Shown one piece after another: positions 7,369 through 15,478 of a stretch of DNA of 32,907 nucleotides (positions are counted from its first letter, which is position 1; each line of letters starts with the position of its first letter). A program made the translations under genes and the position numbers. Source of the DNA: Methylobacter sp. (GTDB lineage Bacteria; Pseudomonadota; Gammaproteobacteria; Methylococcales; Methylomonadaceae); contig JAPLRU010000118.1 in assembly GCA_026399025.1 (NCBI GenBank), positions 1 to 32,907 of the forward strand, written 5' to 3'. The notes beneath the pieces are model-generated. The model saw nothing but the letters and a program-made list of their open reading frames with translations. It had not been told where the DNA came from and did not search any database.

Positions 7369-7507
7369 TTCGCCGCAAAGGCACGAAAAAATACAACTTC
7401 GTGCTCTCGGCAACCGCTCCTGCGTTGCTCTACCTCCTGCATCCATGCAAGTCGTTCGTGCCTTCGTGGTGAATGCTTTTATTTTAAAACGAATACTTTC
7501 ACAGTCT
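7369..7507 (+). mobile_element. Left-truncated MITE-like copy carrying the mini-insert
   Basis: The right end, ATACTTTCACAGTCT (7493-7507), and the inner CACGAAG-type palindrome are present. The left terminal repeat is missing or degenerate. Within one arm is the 51-bp mini-insert (7404-7454). The sequence to the right (CAGCAGCTTGGGAAT) looks like half of a REP hairpin. Confidence 0.6.
7404..7454 (-). repeat. Mini-insert repeat, copy B
   Basis: Read on the minus strand it begins CGACTTGCATGGATGCAGG and ends GGTTGCCGAGAG. It matches 18687-18738 over nearly its full length and 4417-4439 at both ends. It interrupts the CACGAAG palindrome: CACGAA lies on both sides. Confidence 0.75.
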
Positions 7508-7571
7508 CAGCAGCTTGGGAATAAGCGAATGAATAGGCTATTAACAATCACAAATCAGTAAGGACAAAACA

Positions 7572-8927
7572 GTGCATATTCACATCTTAGGTATTTGCGG
7601 AACATTCATGGGTGGACTGGCTGTGATTGCCCGGCAGTTAGGGCATCAGGTCAGCGGTTCCGATCAGAATGTGTATCCGCCGATGAGTACGCAGTTGCAA
7701 CAGCAAGGCATCGTGCTGATGGACGGTTACCGGGCCGAAAATCTGGACGCTAAACCCGATTTAGTCATTATCGGTAATGCTCTGTCGCGCGGCAATACTG
7801 AAGTCGAAGCGGTGCTTAATCGAGGACTGCGCTATGTCTCGGGCCCGCAATGGCTGGCCGAGCATGTGTTGCAGGATAAATGGGTGCTTGGCGTTGCCGG
7901 AACTCATGGTAAAACCACTACGACCGGTATGCTCAGCTGGATATTGGAGCACCAAGGTTTTAAGCCGGGCTTTTTAATCGGCGGCATTCCGTTAAATTTC
8001 GGCATTTCGGCGCGGCTGGGCGAATCCGATTTTTTTGTGATTGAAGCCGATGAATACGATTCCGCGTTTTTCGACAAGCGTTCGAAGTTTGTCCATTACC
8101 GGCCCAGAACCGCTATTTTAAATAATCTTGAATACGATCATGCCGATATTTTCCCGGATCTCGATGCGATCAAAAAACAATTTCACCATTTGGTCAGGAC
8201 GGTGCCCGGCGAAGGCTTGATTATCGGCCCCGAATGCGACGCCAATATCAATGAGGTATTGGCGATGGGGTGTTGGACACCGGTCGCCAAGACTTCGATT
8301 AACTCGGACGCGCAATGGAATGCCCAGCTGATCAACAACGACGGCAGCCGGTTTGACGTATTGATGGACCATCAACTGCAAGGTTGTGTCGAGTGGTCAT
8401 TAACCGGCAATCATAACGTTTATAACGCGCTGTCCGCGCTAGCCGCGGCAAGACATATCGGCATTCTACCCAACGATGCGATAACCGCGCTGGGACAGTT
8501 TAAGAACGTAAAACGCCGCATGGAAGTAATCGCTGAAATAAACGGCGTGACACTTTATGATGACTTCGCTCATCACCCGACCGCGATACAAACGACGCTG
8601 GACGGCTTGCGCAAGCAGGTGGGGCAACAGCGTATCATTGCCATCGTCGAACCGCGCTCGAACACCATGCGCCTGGGCGTGCATACCAAGACCTTGGCCG
8701 AATCCTTGGGCAATGCCGATCTGGCGATTATCTACCAACCGGAAGCGATGGGTTGGGATTTAGGCGAGCTGAAAAAATACGCCGGTAATATTGAAATCCT
8801 TGCGTCGTTGGATGAGATCATTAATAAGCTCAAATTCGAAGCGCGTTACGGCGGCCATTTTGTGTTGATGAGTAACGGCGGCTTCGGCGGCATTTACCGG
8901 CGTTTGCAGGATGAGCTAACTAGCTGA
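7572..8927 (+). CDS. mpl: UDP-N-acetylmuramate:L-alanyl-gamma-D-glutamyl-meso-diaminopimelate ligase
   Basis: A 451-aa Mur-ligase-family enzyme that reattaches the recycled murein tripeptide to UDP-MurNAc in the cytoplasm. Seen: the N-terminal dinucleotide-fold start MHIHILGICGTFMGGLA, which distinguishes Mpl from MurC; the ATP-binding loop GTHGKTTTTG (110-119); 'EADEYDSAFFDKRSKF', a Mpl signature; 'NHNVYNALSALAA'; and 'DDFAHHPTAI'. The length is typical. The start is GTG, supported by AAGGA 8-13 bases upstream and by alignment of the first residues with the family. It is monocistronic between repeat-rich gaps. Confidence 0.96.
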   Translation: MHIHILGICGTFMGGLAVIARQLGHQVSGSDQNVYPPMSTQLQQQGIVLMDGYRAENLDAKPDLVIIGNALSRGNTEVEAVLNRGLRYVSGPQWLAEHVLQDKWVLGVAGTHGKTTTTGMLSWILEHQGFKPGFLIGGIPLNFGISARLGESDFFVIEADEYDSAFFDKRSKFVHYRPRTAILNNLEYDHADIFPDLDAIKKQFHHLVRTVPGEGLIIGPECDANINEVLAMGCWTPVAKTSINSDAQWNAQLINNDGSRFDVLMDHQLQGCVEWSLTGNHNVYNALSALAAARHIGILPNDAITALGQFKNVKRRMEVIAEINGVTLYDDFAHHPTAIQTTLDGLRKQVGQQRIIAIVEPRSNTMRLGVHTKTLAESLGNADLAIIYQPEAMGWDLGELKKYAGNIEILASLDEIINKLKFEARYGGHFVLMSNGGFGGIYRRLQDELTS

Positions 8928-8941
8928 TTTTAAATGATGGA

Positions 8942-9175
8942 ACACGGATGACACGGATTCGGCCGATAGACACAGATAAAGCATTTGGGTAATTATTCAG
9001 TCCCCCTCTTTGAAAAAGAGGGGTTAGGGGAGATTTTTTAAATAAATCCCCCTCGATCCCCCTTTTTCAAAGGGGAGGTGAATACTTACGCATTTGGTAG
9101 AGCCTAACGCGCCTTATTAGAAAGCATGTAAAAGAAATCATCCGTTTAAATCCGCCTAATCAGCGTCATCCGTGT
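8942..9175. repeat. Nested palindromic repeat in the mpl-trpD gap
   Basis: Three layers are visible. The outer arms are ACACGGATGAC (8942-8952) and GTCATCCGTGT (9165-9175), perfect complements. Inside are copies of GCATTTGG in direct orientation near both ends. In the centre are two G/C-block hairpins: CCCCTCTTT (9003-9011) with AAAGAGGGG (9015-9023), and CCCCCTTTTTCAAAGGGG (9057-9074). The central motif 'gaggggttaggggag' is a repeat type common in many bacterial genomes. No gene is present in this 279-bp gap. Confidence 0.75.
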
Positions 9176-9206
9176 GCTATTTTTTCGATAAATAAAATTA
9201 ATTAAA

Positions 9207-10223
9207 ATGCAAATACAACAAGCCCTGCAAGCCCTGCTCAATAAGCAAAATCTTAGCTCCGATCAAATGCGCGAAGTGATGCGGCAAATCATGAGCGGCA
9301 ATGCCACCGACGCGCAAATCGGCGGTTTCTTAATCGCCCTGCGTTGCAAAGGCGAAAGCATCGACGAAATCGCCGCCGCCGCCGAAGTAATGCGCGAACT
9401 GGCCGCGAAAGTGCCGGTACAAGGCGACCATGTCATCGATACCTGCGGCACCGGCGGCGACGGTGCGAACACCTTTAATATTTCCACCACCTGCGCTTTT
9501 GTCGTCGCCGCAGCCGGAGGCCAAGTCGCCAAACACGGCAACCGGTCCGTTTCCAGCAGTTGCGGCAGCGCCGACTTGCTGGAAGCCGCCGGGGTCAATC
9601 TGGATTTAAGCGCCGAGCAAGTCGCACACTGCGTCAACGAAATCGGCGTCGGCTTTTTATTCGCGCCCAAACATCACGGCGCGATGAAATACACCAGCAA
9701 TGCCCGCAAGGAAATGGGCGTCAGAACCTTGTTTAATCTCTTAGGCCCGTTATCGAATCCCGCCGGAGCACCGAACCAGTTAATCGGCGTCTTTGCCAAA
9801 CAATGGCTGGAACCGTTGGCGCATGTTTTAAAAAAACTCGGCAGCGAGCATGTGCTGGTGGTTAATGCCGACGATGGCTTGGATGAAATCAGCATTGCCT
9901 CGCCCTCCACCGTTGCCGAACTTAAACACGGCGTCGTCACGACTTACACCATTACCCCGGAGCAGTTCGGTTTTCAACGCGCCAGTCTGGCTGAATTGGC
10001 CGTTGAAGATGCGGCATCAAGCTTGGTGATGGTAAAATCGGTGCTGGACAATAAAGCCGGCGCCGCCAGGGACATCGTCGCACTCAATGCGGGAGCGGCA
10101 ATTTATGCGGCCAATATCACCGATTCCTTAAGCGCGGGCATAGAAAAAGCCCAAGCGCTTATCGCCAATGGCGCGGCAAAAGCCAAATTTGCCGCGTTAA
10201 TCGCCTATTCAAAAACTTCATAA
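9207..10223 (+). CDS. trpD: Anthranilate phosphoribosyltransferase
   Basis: A 338-aa enzyme that transfers the phosphoribosyl group of PRPP to anthranilate, the second step of tryptophan synthesis. The PRPP/Mg site [16 protein letters not shown] (78-93), the KHGNRSVSS loop (109-116) and the '[10 protein letters not shown]' helix are all conserved; '[16 protein letters not shown]' and '[11 protein letters not shown]' confirm the family. It is a stand-alone TrpD, not fused to the TrpG glutaminase. trpC follows after 14 bases. No trpG precedes it in the window; its place is taken by the nested repeat. The ATG has no strong ribosome site. Confidence 0.97.
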   Translation: MQIQQALQALLNKQNLSSDQMREVMRQIMSGNATDAQIGGFLIALRCKGESIDEIAAAAEVMRELAAKVPVQGDHVIDTCGTGGDGANTFNISTTCAFVVAAAGGQVAKHGNRSVSSSCGSADLLEAAGVNLDLSAEQVAHCVNEIGVGFLFAPKHHGAMKYTSNARKEMGVRTLFNLLGPLSNPAGAPNQLIGVFAKQWLEPLAHVLKKLGSEHVLVVNADDGLDEISIASPSTVAELKHGVVTTYTITPEQFGFQRASLAELAVEDAASSLVMVKSVLDNKAGAARDIVALNAGAAIYAANITDSLSAGIEKAQALIANGAAKAKFAALIAYSKTS

Positions 10224-10237
10224 AACGACTAGAAACC

Positions 10238-11038
10238 ATGACTGATACCCCCGATATTTTAAAAAAAATCCTCGATAAAAAAGCCGAAGAGGTTGCCAGA
10301 CGAAGAGTAGGCATGACCATCGCCAATCTGGAAGAAATTGCCGGAGGCGTGGAAGGCCCGCGCGGATTTTATAAGGCCTTGCAAAGCAAGGTATTGGCAA
10401 AAAAACCGGCCATTATTGCGGAAATCAAAAAAGCCTCGCCCAGCAAAGGCGTAATCAGGGAAGACTTTCAGCCTATCGCGATCGGTCAGGATTACGCCAT
10501 GAACGGTGCGGCTTGCTTGTCGGTATTAACCGATAAGGATTTTTTCCAAGGTTCGGAAGTTTACCTGCAAATGGTCCGGGAACGCTGTCCGCTGCCGGTA
10601 TTAAGAAAAGACTTCATGATCGACCCTTACCAAATCTATGAAGCCAGAGCCTTGGGCGCGGACTGCATATTGCTGATTGTCGCCGCCTTGGCCGACAGCC
10701 AAATGCACGAGTTGTCGGATGCCGCAAGCCAATTGGGCATGGATGTCTTGGTGGAAGTGCATAATGCGGAAGAATTGCAAAGAGCATTAACGCTGGATAC
10801 CAAACTGATCGGCATCAACAACCGTAATCTGCGCACTTTTGAAACTTCTTTGCAGACTACCTTAGAGTTAAAGGCCGATGTGCCTTCAGACCGCTTAATC
10901 ATCACCGAAAGCGGCATTCACAGCCATGACGACGTGCAGTTGATGCTGGATAACGGCATCTACACCTTTCTGGTCGGGGAAGCGTTTATGCGGGCGGAAA
11001 GTCCGGGGCAAAAGATGCGGGAATTATTTAATTTGTAA
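10238..11038 (+). CDS. trpC: Indole-3-glycerol-phosphate synthase
   Basis: A 266-aa TIM-barrel enzyme that closes the indole ring from carboxyphenylamino-deoxyribulose phosphate in tryptophan synthesis. Diagnostic stretches: [11 protein letters not shown] (61-71) with the catalytic Lys, '[21 protein letters not shown]' (cited as the KDF motif), 'LVEVHNAEE', '[12 protein letters not shown]', and the C-terminal '[12 protein letters not shown]' and '[10 protein letters not shown]'. It is a single-domain TrpC, not fused to TrpF. It is the second gene of a trpDC operon and is followed by a long repeat-rich gap. Confidence 0.97.
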   Translation: MTDTPDILKKILDKKAEEVARRRVGMTIANLEEIAGGVEGPRGFYKALQSKVLAKKPAIIAEIKKASPSKGVIREDFQPIAIGQDYAMNGAACLSVLTDKDFFQGSEVYLQMVRERCPLPVLRKDFMIDPYQIYEARALGADCILLIVAALADSQMHELSDAASQLGMDVLVEVHNAEELQRALTLDTKLIGINNRNLRTFETSLQTTLELKADVPSDRLIITESGIHSHDDVQLMLDNGIYTFLVGEAFMRAESPGQKMRELFNL

Positions 11039-11097
11039 GAGCCGCCGTTGGCGCAATAAAACACGGCTTGGGTTATCTGTTAAGCGGCACTCAAGCG

Positions 11098-11132
11098 TTA
11101 TTCACAAAACCTGTGGATAACTCTGTGGATTG
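11098..11132. promoter_or_regulatory. DnaA-box-like cluster next to an AT-rich stretch
   Basis: TTATTCACA (11098-11106) and, on the other strand, TTATCCACA (complement of 11112-11120) both match the DnaA-box consensus TTATNCACA. A third, weaker match (TGTGGATTG, 11124-11132) follows. To the right is an AT-rich region with repeated ATCAATAAC. Binding by DnaA is an inference; dnaA, dnaN or mnmG are not nearby. Confidence 0.4.
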
Positions 11133-11375
11133 ATTGTTTTATTGAACGCTTACTTGCGGTTTTTGTTGGGCTTTTGTTAAATTGTATAAAAACTTAACAA
11201 ATCAATAACGCCTTAAAATATCAATAACTTAGAATGTATTATCGGGTTTTGAAGTGCTCATTTAAAAGCTGCGCTAAGTGATTGATTGTTGCTGTGTGCA
11301 AATGTTAAAGAGGCGTCAAAAACCGATCGATTAATGCGCTGCTTTGTTGGCCTCGACTAAAAAAATTAAAGAATT

Positions 11376-11417
11376 TCACCACGAAGACACGAAGAGCACG
11401 AAGTTTTATAGGTTTCG
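11376..11417. repeat. Truncated CACGAAG palindrome
   Basis: TTCACCACGAAGACACGAAG on the left, with a partial complementary arm TTTCGTGTCTTC on the right, running almost directly into the REP arm of the next element at 11429. It is a lone copy of the inner palindrome without terminal repeats. Confidence 0.6.
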
Positions 11418-11428
11418 TGTCTTCTGTT

Positions 11429-11645
11429 ATCGTTCCCACGCTCCGGAGACTGTGAAAGTATTCGTTTTAGAACAAAAGCAAAAGCCTTCACCACGAAGAC
11501 ACGAAGGACACGAAGTTTTTAATGCATTGAGTTTAATCAATTATTTTTTCTTCGTGAACTTCGTGAACTTCGTGTCTTCGTGGTGAATAGTTTTTTAAAC
11601 TGATTTTGATAATACTTGCACACTCTCTCCGACGTGGGAACAATG
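11429..11645 (+). mobile_element. MITE-like element inside a REP hairpin (copy 3, loop CTCCGG)
   Basis: Element 11447-11626 (180 bp) begins AGACTGTGAAAGTAT and ends with a decayed inverted copy (AATACTTGCACACTCT). The flanks are CTCCGG (11441-11446) and CTCCGA (11627-11632), within the REP arms ATCGTTCCCACG and CGTGGGAACAAT. It has the same orientation as copy 2. The decay of its right end suggests an older copy. Confidence 0.75.
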
Positions 11646-11701
11646 TCGCATTTTCAATGCGCGGCTCTGTTTGCCTCGACTAAGAAACCTACCAAAGCGG
11701 C

Positions 11702-11757
11702 GCCACCGAAGGACACAAATTTTTTTCTTCGTGCTCTTCGTGCCTTCGTGGTGAATA
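11702..11757. repeat. Isolated CACGAAG palindrome
   Basis: GCCACCGAAGGACACAAA on the left pairs with TTCGTGCCTTCGTGGTGAA on the right. No AGACTGTG terminal repeats or REP arms flank it, so it is the inner layer alone. Confidence 0.6.
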
Positions 11758-11837
11758 GTAATTTTTAAGCATCTATTTGTTTCTCGACATGCCGCATTTG
11801 ATTCCGCTGTTGTCACTAAACGCAGCCTGAAACAGGC

Positions 11838-13397
11838 TCACTCGTGAACTGCCACCGCCTTTTCGCGGCCCACCTTTTTTAGAAAAGGCGCAACCGCCAA
11901 CGAAGCCAAGAAGATAAGCGCAATAACGTGGAACAGGTTATTAAAAGTCATCACTTCCGCTTCCCGTAAGGCCAGTCCGGTGATTTGTTTTAAGGCGGCC
12001 AAATCGGGATGAGGCAAATTCATCTGCGTCATTGCCGCGCTTAATTCTTCCAGCCTATGCTGCGCCTGATAATTCGTTGCGGTAACCGATTCGCGCAGTG
12101 TCGCGTAATGGGCTTTAGTCAAATAAATCATTTGGGTATTGGCGACCGCCAAGCCGATTGCGCCGCCCAGATTGCGCATCAGATTATAAAGTCCGCTGGC
12201 GTTTTTGATTTCGTCGACCGGCAAGCGGCCTAACGTCAGGGTGTTGATCGGCAAAAAACACAGCATCAAGGCGCTGCCGCGAATGGCTTGCGGCAAAAAA
12301 AACTCCCAGTAACCGGATTCTCCGGTTAAATTGCCATTCAGCCATGAGCCCAGTGCAAACAAGCCAAAGCCTAAGCCCATCATCCAGCGCAAATCCATTT
12401 TTTTCTCCAACGGACCGGCTATAAACGCCGACAGCAATTGGAAGAGCCCGACCACCATTAAGTAATAACCGATTTGCAGGCTGTTAAGGCCTTTGACGCT
12501 GGATAGATAAATCGGCGTTAAATAAATAATGGTATAAAGGCCCACGCCCAGCACAAAACTGTAAGCGCAACCGACGGCAAAATTGATATTGCGAAAGGCG
12601 TAAAGATCGATGATCGGGTGAGGATTTTTTAACTCCCAAACCAGCATGGCGATGCCGCTGACCAAGGCGATAAGGCTCAAGGCGACGATCAGCGCGTCTT
12701 CAAACCATTGTTTACTTGCGCCTTCTTCGAGTACGAACTGCATACTGCCTAAAAACACGGCAATCAGGGCGATGCCGACAAAGTCGATTTTTTGCAGCAA
12801 GGCCCATTCCGGCCGATCAATATCAAGATACCGCCACACTGTGAAGCAAACGATGATGCCGGGGATGATGTTGATTAGAAACAATAACTCCCAGTTATAA
12901 GTTTCGGTCAGATAACCGCCCAGCACCGGGCCGATCGTCGGCGCCATGGTTACGATCAAGCCCAGTACGATGGACATGGTCGGTTGCAGACGCGGCGGAA
13001 ATAAAATAAAAATCACGGTAAAGGTCATCGGAATCATCGCGCCGCCCAAAAAGCCCTGCAAACAGCGGAACACGATCATCGACGGCAGATTCCAGGCGAA
13101 TGCGCACAGCAGGCTGGTCAAGGTAAATCCGCCTGCGGACAACACATAGAGATAGCGGGTTGAAAATACCCGACCGAGCCAGCCGGATAACGGGATAATG
13201 ATGACTTCGGCAATCAGGTAAGAAGTCTGCACCCAAGCGATTTCATCTTTGGTCGCGGATAATCCGGCCTGAATTTTCTGCAATGAACTGGCGACAATTT
13301 GGATGTCCAGCACCGCCATGAACACGCCAACCGCCATGCTGAAAAAGCCGATCCACTGGCCCGGCGTCAGCGGTGTTTCCGAATGTGTGTCCGTCAC
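11838..13397 (-). CDS. emrB: DHA2-family MFS drug efflux permease (EmrB/QacA type)
   Basis: A 519-aa inner-membrane proton-driven exporter. The sequence has the hydrophobic pattern of 14 transmembrane segments, with the TM1 acid in 'AVLDIQIVASSL', the cytoplasmic loop motif 'SGWLGRVFSTRY', and the antiporter motif 'GPVLGGYLTETYNW', all typical of drug:H+ antiporter family 2. The start is GTG at 13397, four bases after the emrA stop, with AGGTG inside the emrA end as ribosome site; the two are translationally close. With the fusion protein EmrA and the TolC-like protein across the divergent promoter it would form a tripartite pump. Substrates are not readable. A short hairpin (AGCCTG/CAGGCT) follows the stop. 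Confidence 0.95.
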   Translation of the reverse strand: MTDTHSETPLTPGQWIGFFSMAVGVFMAVLDIQIVASSLQKIQAGLSATKDEIAWVQTSYLIAEVIIIPLSGWLGRVFSTRYLYVLSAGGFTLTSLLCAFAWNLPSMIVFRCLQGFLGGAMIPMTFTVIFILFPPRLQPTMSIVLGLIVTMAPTIGPVLGGYLTETYNWELLFLINIIPGIIVCFTVWRYLDIDRPEWALLQKIDFVGIALIAVFLGSMQFVLEEGASKQWFEDALIVALSLIALVSGIAMLVWELKNPHPIIDLYAFRNINFAVGCAYSFVLGVGLYTIIYLTPIYLSSVKGLNSLQIGYYLMVVGLFQLLSAFIAGPLEKKMDLRWMMGLGFGLFALGSWLNGNLTGESGYWEFFLPQAIRGSALMLCFLPINTLTLGRLPVDEIKNASGLYNLMRNLGGAIGLAVANTQMIYLTKAHYATLRESVTATNYQAQHRLEELSAAMTQMNLPHPDLAALKQITGLALREAEVMTFNNLFHVIALIFLASLAVAPFLKKVGREKAVAVHE

Positions 13398-13401
13398 GGG
13401 A

Positions 13402-14418
13402 TTAATACACCTTGACTTTGACTTCAGCCGACAAGCCCGGCCTTAGTAATTGAGTGTTCTCAGCCGCATCGAAGGCTATTTTTACCGGCACCCGGCGCAC
13501 GATTTTGGTGAAATTACCGGTGGCGTTCTCTTCTGGCAGGATGCTGAATTCGGAACCGCTGGCCGGTGCGAAACTGTCTATTTTGCCGGTCAAGTCAAGA
13601 TCGGGATAAGCATCCACTTTAATCGTCACCGCTTGGCCTAAACGCATGTCTTGCAATTGGGTTTCCTTAAAATTCGCTTCCACCCAGATGTTGCTGTTTT
13701 CGACCAGAGAGGCCAAGGCTACGCCGGGGCGAACCAATTGCCCGAGTTGCACGCCGCGATTGCCGATGATGCCGTCTATCGGCGCTTTCACTTGGGTATG
13801 TTCCAGGTCGATTTTCGCCAAGGTCAATTGCGCTTGAGCGTTCTCCAGACGCGCCTGGGTTTCGGTGATTTCAATATCGAGCGCGGCCAATCGGCTGTTT
13901 TCGGCACCGGCCGCCGCCTGCGAACCTCTCAGTTGGGCGGCGGCCTGCTTGGCTTCCGATTGAATCTTGTCCAGCGACTGCCGGGCCGCCGAGCCCCGGT
14001 CAATCAAGTTATGAAAACGCTGCAAATCTTGTTGAATTTGCTCTCGTCTGGCCTGTACCGCGGCTATGTCGGCGCCTGCGGTTTCGATATGCGCCCGTTG
14101 AGAGGCTTTCATGGCCCGCAGCCGTTCAATATGGGCGGTTTCTTCGTGGATGTCGGCTTCGGCCTGAATCACTTTGGCCTGATAATCCCGGTCGTCAATC
14201 GTCAGCAAAACGTCATTTTGCCTGACCGCCTGATTATCATTGATGGCGATGCTTGTTACATAGCCTTCCACTCTGGGACTGATTAACACGATATTGCTGT
14301 GCAGGTAAGCGTCATCGGTCGTTTCGTAATGCCGGCGCTCCAGCAACCAATAGCCGACTCCTGTGAACAAAGGGATGACAATCAACAAAATCAGTAACAC
14401 GGAACGGAAACGGGACAT
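13402..14418 (-). CDS. emrA: HlyD/EmrA-family periplasmic adaptor (membrane fusion protein)
   Basis: A 338-aa adaptor that links the EmrB permease to an outer-membrane channel. It has an N-terminal membrane anchor (about residues 7-27, LLILLIVIPLFTGVGYWLL). Then comes a split lipoyl/barrel-sandwich domain ('DDAYLHSNIVLISPRVEGYV' on one side, 'VKAPIDGIIGNRGVQLGQLV' on the other), with a coiled-coil hairpin of about 110 residues between them (about residues 75-205) and a beta-barrel C-terminal part. AAGG sits 8 bases before the ATG. A 19-bp palindromic operator lies immediately upstream. emrB follows after four bases. Confidence 0.95.
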   Translation of the reverse strand: MSRFRSVLLILLIVIPLFTGVGYWLLERRHYETTDDAYLHSNIVLISPRVEGYVTSIAINDNQAVRQNDVLLTIDDRDYQAKVIQAEADIHEETAHIERLRAMKASQRAHIETAGADIAAVQARREQIQQDLQRFHNLIDRGSAARQSLDKIQSEAKQAAAQLRGSQAAAGAENSRLAALDIEITETQARLENAQAQLTLAKIDLEHTQVKAPIDGIIGNRGVQLGQLVRPGVALASLVENSNIWVEANFKETQLQDMRLGQAVTIKVDAYPDLDLTGKIDSFAPASGSEFSILPEENATGNFTKIVRRVPVKIAFDAAENTQLLRPGLSAEVKVKVY

Positions 14419-14432
14419 AAAACGACCTTGAT

Positions 14433-14451
14433 AAACTAAACGGTTTAGTTT
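14433..14451. promoter_or_regulatory. Probable TetR-family operator upstream of emrA
   Basis: AAACTAAACGGTTTAGTTT is a perfect 19-bp palindrome around a single central G. It ends 15 bases before the emrA start codon and just upstream of its ribosome site, so a bound repressor would cover the start of transcription. Operators of this size and form are usual for TetR/AcrR repressors, and a tetR gene is divergent from emrA. The pairing of this site with that protein is inferred from position. Confidence 0.75.
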
Positions 14452-14533
14452 AGTCTAACTCATCAATTAGGATTTCGCAAAAAGTTATAGATTCACCACG
14501 AACGGTTGTCCTAGCAGGGAAGGATAAACCAAC

Positions 14534-14737
14534 ATCGTTCCCACGCTCCGGAGACTGTGAAAGTATCGTTTTAGAACAAAAGCAAAAGCCTTCACCACGA
14601 AGACACGAAGGACACGAAGTTTTTAATGCGTTGAGTTTAATCAATTATTTTTTCTTCGTGAACTTCGTGTCTTCGTGGTAAATAGATTTTTAAACTGATT
14701 TTGATAATACTTTCACAGCCTCTCCGGCGTGGGAACG
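14534..14737 (+). mobile_element. MITE-like element inside a REP hairpin (copy 4, loop CTCCGG)
   Basis: Element 14552-14721 (170 bp) has ends AGACTGTGAAAGTAT and ATACTTTCACAGCCT and identical CTCCGG flanks (14546-14551 and 14722-14727), with REP arms ATCGTTCCCACG and CGTGGGAACG. It has the same orientation as copies 2 and 3. It separates the emrA operator from tetR. Confidence 0.8.
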
Positions 14738-14784
14738 CCGGAATACCGCTCCAGCGGTACGGGACGCGGGAGCGTAGGAACGAT
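14738..14784. repeat. REP-like hairpins next to MITE copy 4
   Basis: GTACCGCT/AGCGGTAC-type arms (TACCGCT at 14744-14750, AGCGGTA at 14753-14759) are followed by GGGACGCGGGAGCGTAGGAACGAT, a degenerate relative of the REP hairpins at 705-757. Confidence 0.6.
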
Positions 14785-14863
14785 AGTCTACCCTCTGCGC
14801 TTTGTGTCGCGTTATCAACTTTGAACTCTATATATAGCCATCACTCTTAAAGTTAACAACTAA

Positions 14864-15478
14864 ATGACTTCTGAACCCATCGATCCCAAGCGCCAAGCCA
14901 TTCTTGACGGCGCCACCCGCATGTTCCTGGCGCACGGCTACCGTAACGCAAGCATGGAAAAAATCGCCCAGGCCGCGCCGGTGTCCAAAGCGACGCTGTA
15001 TAACCATTTCGACAGTAAAAACGCCCTGTTTGCGGCCGTTATCGCCGAACGTTGCGCGTCTTTATTGCAGACCATGAGCCAAGTGACGGTCAAGTCGGAT
15101 AGCGTGGAAAGCAACCTGACTAAAATCGCAAGCGCCGCCGTAGAACTGATTTTTTCCGAAGAGGCTTTGGCGATTTACCGCTTGGTGGTCGCGGAAAGCC
15201 CTGATTTTCCGGAACTGGGGCAGCTGTTTTACCAGAGCGGCCCGCAAACCGTTTTGATCCAGCTGGAAGATTATTTTCGTCAATTGAATGCTGAAGATAG
15301 CTTTAATATTGCCGACCCGGTATTTGCGGCGGATGCATTTTTCAGCATGTTGAAAGGCGACCTGCATTTAAGATGCCTGTTAACCGAAACCTTACGACCG
15401 TGCGCTGACCAGAAAAATCACTTGGTTGCACAGGTCATCGCTTTTTACATGCGAGGTATTCTTCATGCCAAGGTATAA
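14864..15478 (+). CDS. TetR/AcrR-family transcriptional repressor of the efflux genes
   Basis: A 204-aa regulator. Residues about 10-56 form the TetR helix-turn-helix (ILDGATRMFLAHGYRNASM and 'VSKATLYNHFDSKNALFAAV'). The remainder is an all-helical ligand-binding and dimerisation domain of the AcrR C-terminal type. It is divergent from emrAB and overlaps the following tolC-type gene by 14 bases, so it would be cotranscribed with the outer-membrane part of the pump. It most likely represses emrAB by binding the palindrome at 14433-14451, with relief by a pump substrate; this is inferred from arrangement. Confidence 0.92.
   Translation: MTSEPIDPKRQAILDGATRMFLAHGYRNASMEKIAQAAPVSKATLYNHFDSKNALFAAVIAERCASLLQTMSQVTVKSDSVESNLTKIASAAVELIFSEEALAIYRLVVAESPDFPELGQLFYQSGPQTVLIQLEDYFRQLNAEDSFNIADPVFAADAFFSMLKGDLHLRCLLTETLRPCADQKNHLVAQVIAFYMRGILHAKV

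Larger units (their letters stand above)
7058..7571. other. 514-bp repeat-filled gap between the ankyrin gene and mpl
   Basis: The gap holds one complete MITE-in-REP element (7118-7325), a left-truncated second copy (about 7369-7507) containing the mini-insert, and roughly 50 bases before mpl. No gene is supported. Frames of 60-97 codons here fall inside the repeats. Confidence 0.8.
11039..11837. other. 799-bp gene-free gap after trpC
   Basis: From left to right the gap holds a DnaA-box-like pair (11098-11120); an AT-rich stretch to about 11340; a truncated CACGAAG palindrome (11376-11417); a complete MITE-in-REP element (11429-11645); and another isolated CACGAAG palindrome (11702-11757). 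It lies between convergent transcription units (trpC and emrB). No gene is supported; an 80-codon frame at 11344-11586 lies within repeats. Confidence 0.8.
14419..14863. other. Divergent emrA/tetR control region invaded by a repeat element
   Basis: The 445-bp gap holds the operator (14433-14451) beside emrA, the MITE-in-REP element (14534-14737), further REP-like hairpins (14738-14784) and about 80 bases before tetR. No gene is supported. The regulator's own promoter is presumably in 14785-14863, but no convincing -35/-10 pair or second operator copy was found there. Confidence 0.7.

Noticed and set aside
11450-11600. Tandem CACGAAG units as a possible CRISPR array
   Set aside because: The units are adjacent without unique spacers and form one large palindrome; there are no cas genes in the window.
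11824-11838. AGCCTG-AAA-CAGGCT hairpin after emrB as an intrinsic terminator
   Set aside because: The stem is only 6 bp and the following sequence on the minus strand has no proper T-tract; it is mentioned with emrB but not called as a terminator.
13651-14286. A 211-codon plus-strand frame opposite emrA
   Set aside because: It is a shadow of emrA with low-complexity content and no start context.
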